A stretch of 15,503 bases of DNA from JBALVO01 sp036961445 (GTDB lineage: Bacteria > Pseudomonadota > Gammaproteobacteria > Pseudomonadales > Halieaceae). The stretch lies in contig JBALVO010000087.1 in NCBI GenBank assembly GCA_036961445.1, positions 1 through 15,503 of the forward strand, written 5' to 3'. Under the pieces are notes generated by a model. The model was not told the origin of the DNA. It did no database searches and saw only the letters and a list, made by a program, of their open reading frames with translations. Positions 8,286-14,520 of this stretch are shown here, piece by piece. The position numbers and the translations under genes were made by a program. The first letter of the stretch is position 1, and every line of letters begins with the position of its first letter.

Positions 8286-9056
8286 TTACCCTGAGTAGCG
8301 ATTCACCAGACTCCCCAGCCCGGGAATACGGATCTCGATCTGCTGTCCCGGTTGCATGAAGCAGGCACCCACTGAGGTACCGCAGGCGATGACATCTCCC
8401 GGATATAGCCGAAGTTCACTGGCAATTTGATGGACCGCATCACGCGGCGAAAAAATCATGTCGCTGACCGGGTAGTCCTGCTTCTTCTCACCATCGAGGA
8501 AAGCCTGAATCTGCAATTCATCCGGATCGATGCCGCGCACGACCCACGGCCCAACCGGGCCGAAGCCGGGAAAACTTTTGGCCCGGGTCCACTGCGGAAA
8601 TTCTTCATTTTCAAACAAAGGACCGGCGTCCGTCACATCGTTCACGCAGGTGTAGCCGAATATGTAGTCGTCAATGGTTTCGCGCGCAGGCTTGAAACAC
8701 TCACGACCGATCACGACGCCCAGTTCGGCCTCGAACAACACTTTGTCGGCGTACCCGCTCGGGGCGGGGATGTCGCCCTGGTGGTGATTGAGGCTATCCG
8801 CGAGTTTGGTGAAATACAGTGGCGAGGCTGGCAACTGATTAGCGCCGTGCACCATCGCTTCGTGCAGGTTATTCCAGAGGCCCAGAAACTGCCGCGGCTC
8901 AACCGGTGCGAGCCAATCGGCTTCGTCTACCTTCACCCGCTGACCTGTCGACACGGGGTTGGCAAACAGGTCTCCTTCGTGGAGCAGGACGTGCTCGTCT
9001 TGGCGCAAGCCAAGACGAGCTGATCCATCAAACAATATGCGACACCAGAATTTCAT
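8286..9056 (-). CDS. FAH-family (fumarylacetoacetate hydrolase-like) enzyme
   Basis: A 256-residue cytoplasmic enzyme. Residues 1-55 form the small N-terminal domain and about 56-253 the FAH catalytic fold. Expected metal ligands are present: Glu109 and Glu111 in FEAELGVVIG, and Asp140 in NDV. The lysine in RAKSFPGFGPVGPW (Lys160) and the PGDVIACGTSVG loop also match. Members cleave C-C bonds in acylpyruvates, decarboxylate oxaloacetate-like acids, or hydrate and isomerise 2-oxo-enoic acids, so the exact reaction is open. A 2-oxo or enol acid substrate fits the neighbouring aconitase X and decarboxylase. AAGGG lies about 7 bases before ATG 9056. The start of this gene is duplicated at 10008-10205, and both copies share a strong hairpin in codons 12-22. 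Confidence 0.88.
   Translation of the reverse strand: MKFWCRILFDGSARLGLRQDEHVLLHEGDLFANPVSTGQRVKVDEADWLAPVEPRQFLGLWNNLHEAMVHGANQLPASPLYFTKLADSLNHHQGDIPAPSGYADKVLFEAELGVVIGRECFKPARETIDDYIFGYTCVNDVTDAGPLFENEEFPQWTRAKSFPGFGPVGPWVVRGIDPDELQIQAFLDGEKKQDYPVSDMIFSPRDAVHQIASELRLYPGDVIACGTSVGACFMQPGQQIEIRIPGLGSLVNRYSG
8993..9020 (-). other. Perfect 12-bp hairpin inside FAH gene start
   Basis: GCTCGTCTTGGC and GCCAAGACGAGC pair perfectly around a 4-base loop (GCAA on +, TTGC on -), about 36 bases into the FAH-family coding sequence. The FAH fragment at 10142-10169 has the same hairpin with a different stem sequence that still pairs. It could affect translation or mRNA stability, or be a by-product of the Arg/Gly-rich coding sequence. 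Confidence 0.6.
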
Positions 9057-9094
9057 GTTAGCCCTTATCTCTAATTTCTCTTTCCATATCTTTC

Positions 9095-9129
9095 TTCCAT
9101 GTCCAAGCGACGCTACTCGTCCTCAGGCA
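9095..9129 (-). repeat. 35-bp perfect direct repeat, copy 1
   Basis: Identical to 9604-9638. Read on the minus strand it is the end of cupin A (PEDE and its stop) plus about 20 bases after it, yet here it lies downstream of cupin B, in the gap before the FAH gene. It therefore looks like a leftover from duplication or insertion. Confidence 0.95.
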
Positions 9130-9165
9130 CCGGATCTGACCGGTTGCTGCCGTCGTCGCATTCCA

Positions 9166-9513
9166 TTACGAGACGATAACGAACACCTTACGCAACGTTT
9201 CGGTGATGTCCCATCGGCCCGACCAACCCGTAGGGAGCGTCACGACGGCCCCCGGAGCGAGTACCTGCTCCGTGCCGTCGGCATCGGTGATGACGCCTCG
9301 GCCACTGACAATAGAGGCTGTCTCTGTGTCGCCGCGATTCTCAGTCGGCCATCCACCTGGGGTACATTCCCATACGCCCGCGTGGATTGATCCCTCGTTG
9401 AATATGGTGTGCATGGAGACCTGAGGATCGCCTACATCGGCACCCGCCCGCTGGCCAACTGGCTCCAAGGCCATGTCGGCGGCACCTGCCGCCGACGGAA
9501 TCGCGTTACTCAT
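9166..9513 (-). CDS. Cupin-domain protein B (DUF861/Cupin_3 type)
   Basis: A 115-residue single-domain cupin. The core GVWECTPGGW (about 46-55), then SIVSGRGVITDADGTEQVLAPGAVVTLPTGWSGRWDITETLRK (about 68-109), matches the DUF861/Cupin_3 family related to ureidoglycine aminohydrolase. I see none of the His residues that bind metal in classical cupins, as is common in this family. The function is unknown; it may bind a small carboxylate or serve as an isomerase or sensor. ATG 9513 has AGGGGG about 7 bases upstream; the frame is open further up, to 9615, but that leader copies the start of an FAH gene (MEFW). The gene lies between 35-bp perfect repeats. Confidence 0.8.
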   Translation of the reverse strand: MSNAIPSAAGAADMALEPVGQRAGADVGDPQVSMHTIFNEGSIHAGVWECTPGGWPTENRGDTETASIVSGRGVITDADGTEQVLAPGAVVTLPTGWSGRWDITETLRKVFVIVS

Positions 9514-9603
9514 TTCAAACCCCCTTTTCACCGGAAGAAAGTCCTTCACCTTAATCACGTGACCGCTACCACCGGCGACAGTCGCTGACTGGCCTGACCA
9601 GAA

Positions 9604-9638
9604 TTCCATGTCCAAGCGACGCTACTCGTCCTCAGGCA
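9604..9638 (-). repeat. 35-bp perfect direct repeat, copy 2
   Basis: Identical to 9095-9129, offset 509 bp. This copy contains the genuine last codons and stop of cupin A. The bases just past its left edge (minus strand ATGGAATTCTGG) closely match the start of the FAH gene (ATGAAATTCTGG), so an FAH start once followed cupin A directly here as well. Confidence 0.95.
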
Positions 9639-9996
9639 TCTGCACCACAGCCTGAAGGCATGTCTCGTCCCCGACTGTGCGGCTGCGATGCCCTTTTCCC
9701 GTCGTGTCTTCAACAATGACGGCGTCACCTGGTCCGAAGCGTCGAATGGTGCCATCGCCTACCTCAATATCTACTTGGCCGGCAAGATAGAAGAAAATCT
9801 GTTGCCTCGGGGTTGGATGCCAATCACCGTTCCAACCTGGAGGTACCGCGAAAAAACCCCATTGCTCGGCAGAGGTGTATGCTGACATTTGGACTGGAGG
9901 GGCCGGCGGGGCAAAATTCACCTCTTCTAACTCAACCTCCAGATCTTCGAAACGGGTTTCTCCGTCTGAAGCCGTGTAAACGCGCACGTATTGCAT
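9622..9996 (-). CDS. Cupin-domain protein A (Cupin_2 type)
   Basis: A 124-residue single-domain cupin. Motif 1 is PPGWNGDWHPTPRQQIFFYLAG (about 52-73), with His60 kept but the usual later His and Glu replaced by Gln. Motif 2 is FGPGDAVIVEDTTGKGHRSR (about 87-106), with His103. It is probably cytoplasmic; metal binding would be reduced or atypical. Small cupins like this accompany catabolic operons, but their role is not established. ATG 9996 has GAGGAG 7 bases upstream; the longer open frame to 10074 lacks such a site and overlaps the FAH fragment. It starts 11 bp after the FAH fragment's stop, so the two are co-transcribed. Confidence 0.82.
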   Translation of the reverse strand: MQYVRVYTASDGETRFEDLEVELEEVNFAPPAPPVQMSAYTSAEQWGFFAVPPGWNGDWHPTPRQQIFFYLAGQVDIEVGDGTIRRFGPGDAVIVEDTTGKGHRSRTVGDETCLQAVVQMPEDE

Positions 9997-10007
9997 CGTA
10001 ACTCTCC

Positions 10008-10205
10008 TCAGAAAAAGACATATCCACGTGGCGAATCCACTTGGCGCAAATTTGCTTGGGGCAAACGAAGCCAATGGGCGTCATCTGCCATTGGTGTCGG
10101 CAAAGGATTGGAAAACAGGTCTCCCTCATGGATCAGGATACGCCCGTCCCGGCGCAAGCCGGGACGAGCTGATTCCGTTGCCATTACGCGACACCGAAAT
10201 TCCAT
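10008..10205 (-). pseudogene. Truncated FAH-family N-terminal fragment
   Basis: A 65-codon frame whose first 45 residues parallel the N-terminus of the full FAH-family gene at 9056: CRV/CRI, SARPGLRRD/SARLGLRQD, LIHEGDLFSNP/LLHEGDLFANP. It diverges after that and stops at 10008, with no catalytic domain, so the metal ligands are absent. An AAGG sits about 6 bases before ATG 10205, so it may still be translated. It lies 17 bp after the SDR stop and 11 bp before cupin A. Likely a deleted paralogue left by tandem duplication of an FAH-cupin module. A functional small protein is possible but unsupported. Confidence 0.8.
10142..10169 (-). other. Hairpin in FAH fragment, stem covaries with 8993-9020
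   Basis: On the minus strand GCTCGTCCCGGC pairs with GCCGGGACGGGC around loop TTGC, 12 pairs with one U-G. Compared with the full gene, two U-A pairs are both changed to C-G and one U-A became U-G, so pairing is kept. Confidence 0.55.
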
Positions 10206-10222
10206 GACCGCCTTGCCGATGA

Positions 10223-10999
10223 TTATCCGTTCCAGCCACCGCTCAAGTTCAGGAACTGCGCCGTGTAGTAGTTGCACCCGCCATCGAGCAGAGCGGCGGC
10301 GAGGTGCGCCATTTCCGCGGGTTGGCCCAAGCGGCCCATGGGGATAGGCTTAACCGCCTCGGCCAACGCCTCGGGGGTTGTTACGCCAAGGCTGTTCCTA
10401 TAACCGGGATAGTCACAGAACATGCTGCCCATACCGTTAACAGTGACGCCATGCTTCGCGACGTCGAGAGCGACCTGGTTGACCATGTACTTCGCAGCCG
10501 CACGGGTGGCGCCGTAGACGGAGACGTTCGGGAAGTCCTTCGCTCCGGTCGCGCTGACCTCGATGAGGACCTGCCCCGATCCCTGCGCAACTAGGGGCGG
10601 AACGATCGCCTGTAACGCGTACTGCGTCGAGAGCAGGTTGCCTTCCGCACTATCCATGAGATCCTTAGCGGTCGCCTTGTCCCACGGGCCAACAATGTGG
10701 ATGCCCGGGCGAATAAAGGCCGAATCGAAGCCGCCGAAGGCTTCCATCGCACGATCGACCAGCTTTTGCACGCTGCCCTCCTTATTGACGTCGTCGATAT
10801 CGACGACCTCGACCCGTACGCCCATTTCCTTCAACTCGGCGACCAGGTTGGGTGCGGAAGTCTCAGCGCCCTCGATGACCACATTGGGATCACTGATCAC
10901 CAGATCGTGACCACGCTCGGCCAGCTTCCTGGCCACCCACGGTCCAATATGTTGTGCGGTATCCGTGATGAGTGCGACGCGTCGTTCTCTTTTAGCCAT
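10223..10999 (-). CDS. SDR-family protein with altered catalytic and cofactor motifs
   Basis: A 258-residue short-chain dehydrogenase/reductase fold, usually an NAD(P)-dependent alcohol/ketone oxidoreductase. The overall pattern fits: Rossmann start ALITDTAQHIG (9-19), Asp near 67-70, Asn121, Ser149 in VSATG, Tyr162, then KYMVNQVALDVAKHGVTVNGM and a C-terminal FLNLSGGWNG. Key positions deviate, however. TGxxxGIG reads T12-D13-T-A-Q-H17-I-G19, NNAG reads IRPG, and the catalytic YxxxK is Tyr162-GAT-Arg166 (codon CGT at 10502-10504). Either cofactor use is unusual or the protein is not a classical dehydrogenase. AAAGGAG lies 8 bases before ATG 10999. It follows the decarboxylase by 90 bp, so acting on the aldehyde product would be natural, if it is active. 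Confidence 0.85.
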   Translation of the reverse strand: MAKRERRVALITDTAQHIGPWVARKLAERGHDLVISDPNVVIEGAETSAPNLVAELKEMGVRVEVVDIDDVNKEGSVQKLVDRAMEAFGGFDSAFIRPGIHIVGPWDKATAKDLMDSAEGNLLSTQYALQAIVPPLVAQGSGQVLIEVSATGAKDFPNVSVYGATRAAAKYMVNQVALDVAKHGVTVNGMGSMFCDYPGYRNSLGVTTPEALAEAVKPIPMGRLGQPAEMAHLAAALLDGGCNYYTAQFLNLSGGWNG

Positions 11000-11089
11000 G
11001 ATAAATCTCCTTTGATAGATTTGCTGATTTCAAACTAACTTGTGTTGCTGCCCACAGGGCATTGTTACTACTGATTTGCCAACAAAACC

Positions 11090-12742
11090 CTAGATGCCAT
11101 ACATCTCGTAGCCTCTAGTGCCGACAAGCTTAAGACCCGCAGGATAGTCGTACTTAGTGCCGACGATCTCGATGTAGGAGGCAGTATCTGCTGCCTCCGC
11201 TTGCTTCATTGCCGCTTCGAGCTCACCATTGGTCCTCACCTTGGCAGTAAACCAATCCTTGCAGCCGAGCGCTGCTGGCAGCGTGTGGTAGTCCCATAGC
11301 GCCAGGTCGTTGTAGTGCCAGTCCGGGTTTTCCTCCAGGGCGCGTTCGACCGCATAACCCTCATTGTTGAGGACGAAGATCACCGGCTTGACGCCGTGTC
11401 GTCCGTAGTTGCCGATCTCGTTGGCGGTAAGCTGGTGCGAACCCTCACCGGTGATCAGCACGGTGCGACGAGAACGCTCAGCAACCGCGGTCCCCAGGGC
11501 GGTTCCCGTGGCCCAGCCGATGGAGCCCCACAGTGTCTGGTTGTGGTAGACCGCGCCTTCAGGCAATAGCAATCCGCCAGCGCCGGTGCTGCTGGTGCCC
11601 GTCTCAACTACAAGGATGTCATTGGGCCTCAGAAATTGCTGATAAAGGGGGAAGAGCGATTCCTGGGTGATCGGATCATCCGCTCCGCCCACCCTCTCGA
11701 GCGGCTGTGGTCGCTGCAGCTTCACGTCTGCAAATTTCTTGACCTTCCCGGCAAGTGCAACAAACATGTCGCGCATGCGCACGTTGCTGTAGATGCGGCC
11801 GTCGACTTGAGTGTAATCGATACCAATGGTGATCATCTTGGCGGGATCAATGTTGTCTGCAAACGCAGCCGTGGAGATGTCGGTGAACAGGACGCCGCCG
11901 GCATTGATCACGACATCGCTCTCTTCTACCGCAGCGAAGACGTGGGGTGGAGAGAAGCTCCCTGCGTAACCGCCTATATACTGGGGATGCGATTCTGAGA
12001 GCGCCGCTTTATCCATCGCCGTGGTAGCGAAAGGCAGGCCGCTGGCTTCGACCAGTGCCGTCACCTCGGCCTGGAGCCCAAAACGTGACACAGTGTAGGC
12101 AGGCAAGATACAACCGGTTTTGGCTGCATCGATCTTGGCGAGTGCCGCATCCACCGCGGCCTTGAGTTCGTCGGCATCGCTTTGTGGCTCAGGATACTGC
12201 TCGAGCGCGGGACCGGTGATGGGTCTTGTGGCAAGATCCTCCGCCACGATGATGTAGGCGGGCTGCCGGTTGGCCATGGCTGCGGCAATGACCCGCTCCA
12301 TTTCATAGACACAATTGTCCGGTGTCAGCACCGCCGACACACACGCCGCCTGGGCCGAAATATCGATGAAGTTCTGAAACACACCATCACCAAACGTGTG
12401 GTGTACGGCCTTCCGCAAATGCTGATGTCGCATGCTGGACATGCCCACCAGGTGAAAGATGGTTGACCGCTCGGCCTTGGCACCCATCACCCCGCACAAC
12501 GCGCTCAGCTCGCCCACGGCGTAGGTCGTGCACAGCATCGACGCGCCCCGAATGCGGGCATAGCCATCAGCGGCATAAGATGCGTTCAATTCGTTCGAAC
12601 AACCCATCCACTTGATCGTATCGTGCGAGCCAATCGCGTTATTAAATGGGAACGCATAGTCACCGGGAATACCAAAACATTCGGTAATACCCAGCTTGGC
12701 GAGCCGATCTACGGCATACTCAACCACTGTCGGTCTGGACAT
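11090..12742 (-). CDS. ThDP-dependent 2-oxo-acid decarboxylase (pyruvate/indolepyruvate decarboxylase family)
   Basis: A 550-residue enzyme of the length and layout of pyruvate/indolepyruvate decarboxylases. It converts a 2-oxo acid to aldehyde plus CO2 with thiamine diphosphate and Mg. Catalytic residues are visible: Asp28 in PGDY, Glu51 in SNELNASYAADGYAR, the paired His114-His115 in VHHTFGDG, and Glu466 in NNEGYAVE. The cofactor motif is G432-E433-G434 to N459-N460, so the usual Asp of GDG is Glu here. The section YNDLALWDYHTLPAALG is close to indolepyruvate and branched-chain 2-oxo-acid decarboxylases. AGGAG lies 10 bases before ATG 12742. It is the first gene of the long minus-strand operon, with a 228-bp regulatory gap upstream. 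Substrate unknown, but a 2-oxo acid is nearly certain by family. Confidence 0.9.
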   Translation of the reverse strand: MSRPTVVEYAVDRLAKLGITECFGIPGDYAFPFNNAIGSHDTIKWMGCSNELNASYAADGYARIRGASMLCTTYAVGELSALCGVMGAKAERSTIFHLVGMSSMRHQHLRKAVHHTFGDGVFQNFIDISAQAACVSAVLTPDNCVYEMERVIAAAMANRQPAYIIVAEDLATRPITGPALEQYPEPQSDADELKAAVDAALAKIDAAKTGCILPAYTVSRFGLQAEVTALVEASGLPFATTAMDKAALSESHPQYIGGYAGSFSPPHVFAAVEESDVVINAGGVLFTDISTAAFADNIDPAKMITIGIDYTQVDGRIYSNVRMRDMFVALAGKVKKFADVKLQRPQPLERVGGADDPITQESLFPLYQQFLRPNDILVVETGTSSTGAGGLLLPEGAVYHNQTLWGSIGWATGTALGTAVAERSRRTVLITGEGSHQLTANEIGNYGRHGVKPVIFVLNNEGYAVERALEENPDWHYNDLALWDYHTLPAALGCKDWFTAKVRTNGELEAAMKQAEAADTASYIEIVGTKYDYPAGLKLVGTRGYEMYGI

Positions 12743-12845
12743 GAATCTTTGCTCCTACAAGTTATAAAGGTTGTTACCCAGATTTGAAATTTTGTTGCGA
12801 ACTTACATGCCAGCGTGTCGCTAACAAAAAGACATGACCATTCAG

Positions 12846-12925
12846 CCTTAATTTAAGGTAGATGTTTTTTTTTGATAAAAATATGACAAAAATCGAACTT
12901 CGTTCAATTATTGAACTTTTGTCAA
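12846..12925 (-). promoter_or_regulatory. Candidate operon promoter with two palindromes
   Basis: In the gap before the decarboxylase, the minus strand has TTGAAC (12907-12902) and TATTTT (12883-12878) with an 18-base spacer, a plausible sigma-70 pair. The -35 box lies inside a perfect palindrome, GTTCAATTATTGAAC (12902-12916). A second palindrome, CCTTAATTTAAGG (12846-12858), lies just past the -10. AT(C/T)GAACTT occurs twice, 18 bp apart (12892 and 12910), as AraC-type proteins often need. A TTGACA also occurs at 12925-12920. The AraC-type gene next door is the natural regulator. The assignment is by eye. Confidence 0.45.
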
Positions 12926-12970
12926 AGCGATCCGTCGCCGTGAACCAAGAAGAGGGGTTTGAAGAGCCCT

Positions 12971-14014
12971 TCAATCGAGCCGTCTTGAGCGGCCCATAGT
13001 TTGCGAGGGAAGCTCGCCAAAGAGTTGTCGATAGGCACAGCTGAAACGACCGGGATGAGTGAAGCCACAGTCTCTCGCTATCTGTGTCACGGACGATTCA
13101 ACTGCTCGGCTATCTACCAGTTGACGGTGCGCGTCGTTGAGACGGGTGAGCAGCAGATACCTGCCGGGGGTTATGCCAATACACTCTTTAAAGGCCACTT
13201 CGAGGGTCTTTTGGCTGACCCCTGTCGCCTCTGACAGCTGCCGGGCACTGGTATGCTGCCTCGCCTGTTTCACATGAGGAATTGCCGCATCGAAGGCCTT
13301 CTCCCGGATACTCGGCGTACTCTCATCTTCCTGTAACATACCTGCGAAAGACTCTTTCAAAGCCTGCAGCAGTTGCAAGCGGGTCATGGTGTAAATCACA
13401 GATTGCTTCAGCATCAGCGGCTGGGTTTCGAAGAATTGGACAAGGTCGAGAACCAGCTTTACCAGGGCCGAACCTGATTGAGTATCGAAACAAACGTTTT
13501 GGTGCGTATGAATAAAATCCACCACCTCAGATCCGCAGGTTTGTTGAAGTAAACCTGGTCGAATAAGAATGCCCACGGTGTGGGCCCACTGATCGACACT
13601 GAATTCTATTTGCTTTTCTGACGAGGCGATGGCGAACACCCCATGAGTAAGTCTACTACCGCACCAGCGTACGCCGGCCCCGTCGTTTGTGACTATGGCC
13701 TTCAGCATGACCGAGTCGCTGGGAAATTGTCCGGTCACTTGGCAAGCCGTGCCCCAGCGGCAATCGTAGACATTGAGGCCCGGTAGTTCAATATTACGAA
13801 TAAGGCTGTGAACGTTGCCGTTGGCAAGCTGGTTCACATGCATATCCAAGCCGCCCACGCAGTGACCCAGGTCAGTGGAATCTATGATAGTAAACCTTGA
13901 CTCATCAGACTCAGCCACTAGATGTCTCATTCTCATTTGTAGTTTTACTAACTTAAGGGTAGTACAAAAATCGTAGCTATAGTTTGCTGGGGGGGGGGTG
14001 ACTTTATTGAACAT
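12971..14014 (-). CDS. AraC-family transcriptional regulator
   Basis: Up to 347 residues. The last 100 or so form the two helix-turn-helix AraC domain: TSARQLSEATGVSQKTLEVAFKE (first), ITPGRYLLLTRLNDAHRQL, then VTQIARDCGFTHPGRFSCAYRQLFGELPSQ (second, the most conserved part). The N-terminal 200 or so residues look like the AraC-binding-like domain of EutR-type regulators and would sense the inducer. The start is uncertain: ATGs at 14014, 13936 and 13930 all lack a good ribosome binding site. The span given is the longest frame; with the later starts the protein is about 319-321 residues, a normal family length. A run of ten G (+ strand) separates the first start from the others. Same strand and 228 bp upstream of the operon, so it probably controls it, most likely as an activator. 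Confidence 0.88.
   Translation of the reverse strand: MFNKVTPPPANYSYDFCTTLKLVKLQMRMRHLVAESDESRFTIIDSTDLGHCVGGLDMHVNQLANGNVHSLIRNIELPGLNVYDCRWGTACQVTGQFPSDSVMLKAIVTNDGAGVRWCGSRLTHGVFAIASSEKQIEFSVDQWAHTVGILIRPGLLQQTCGSEVVDFIHTHQNVCFDTQSGSALVKLVLDLVQFFETQPLMLKQSVIYTMTRLQLLQALKESFAGMLQEDESTPSIREKAFDAAIPHVKQARQHTSARQLSEATGVSQKTLEVAFKECIGITPGRYLLLTRLNDAHRQLVDSRAVESSVTQIARDCGFTHPGRFSCAYRQLFGELPSQTMGRSRRLD
13989..13998. repeat. Ten-base G homopolymer
   Basis: Ten G in a row on the plus strand (C on the coding strand of the AraC-type gene), near its 5' end. If translation starts at 14014 the run encodes Pro residues and slippage would shift the frame. If it starts at 13936 or 13930 the run lies in the leader. 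Confidence 0.9.
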
Positions 14015-14071
14015 TGTAATAAGCGTTTCATTTGACTATTTTGGTTTTGGACAAAAAAGACTGGCCTCCAT

Positions 14072-14248
14072 CAGGTACTGACAAGTTAACTTATTCTTTC
14101 TTGGAGAGGTGGTGTTTTACTGCGCCTTATACTGATAACCCGCTACAAAAGTGGTGGATAACTAACAGATTTCTGGCGCTTTAGGGTTAATTGTGTAGTC
14201 CCAGCCCAAGCCCAAGCCCAAGCCTTCAAGTTAACTTGTCAGTACCTG
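14072..14248. repeat. 177-bp element bounded by 21-bp perfect inverted repeats
   Basis: The ends 14072-14092 (starting CAGGTACTGACAAG) and 14228-14248 (ending CTTGTCAGTACCTG) are perfect inverted repeats of 21 bp. The inner end contains the palindrome AAGTTAACTT. The interior carries no gene. Size and ends resemble a non-autonomous miniature transposable element. No clear target duplication flanks it, so a paired regulatory site is an alternative. Confidence 0.55.
14199..14224 (+). repeat. Short CCCAAG tandem
   Basis: One CCCAG followed by three CCCAAG units inside the inverted-repeat element. CTTGGGCTTG at 14283-14292 is its complement, so the two could pair in a transcript reading rightward. 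Confidence 0.7.
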
Positions 14249-14337
14249 CCACAACATTGATTGTTAAAAAACATCTACTAAACTTGGGCTTGAATAGCAA
14301 TATTACACGGAGCGTTGTTATGTGGGTGGTCTCGTCA

Positions 14338-14520
14338 CTTGATCAATATGCGAATTACTAAAAATAAGGAAGAGTAAATATGAATTACAAAGCAAGCCTA
14401 CTGGCCATAACTACTTGTTTCTTCGGAGTAATAGCTATTGGTCAAGCAGCGTTTGCTGCTGAACTCGGTGAGGCGGCGACTAACCCGGTCTCAAACCTTA
14501 TTCAATTTCGCTTGCAGGAC
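14338..14520 (+). repeat. Long direct repeat, right copy
   Basis: Matches 1-186 in the same orientation, covering the leader, ribosome binding site (AAGGA) and N-terminal codons of the barrel gene. A 3-bp gap removes one codon after the signal peptide. Beyond 14520 the match jumps to 672-703 of the first copy. Confidence 0.93.

Larger units (their letters stand above)
14015..14379. other. Intergenic region between regulator and second barrel locus
   Basis: No gene seen in these 365 bases. They hold the leader or promoter of the regulator on the minus strand, an inverted-repeat element (14072-14248), a short CCCAAG tandem, and the leader of the barrel copy (from 14338). The 13-base AAAAAACATCTAC at 14266-14278 also occurs on the minus strand at 12870-12858, upstream of the decarboxylase, at a similar distance from the start codon. 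I could not place a convincing -10/-35 pair. Confidence 0.6.

Noticed and set aside
8427..9023. A 198-codon plus-strand frame opposite the FAH-family gene
   Set aside because: Antisense shadow; the minus frame carries all catalytic motifs and a ribosome binding site.
12774..12974. A 66-codon minus-strand frame in the operon's upstream gap
   Set aside because: It covers the promoter-like sequence, has odd composition with long A-runs, and lacks a ribosome binding site.
14072..14300. Integron attC site or CRISPR array in the repeat-rich gap
   Set aside because: The inverted ends lack the conserved RYYYAAC/GTTRRRY core pair, no integrase is present, and there are no regularly spaced repeats with unique spacers.
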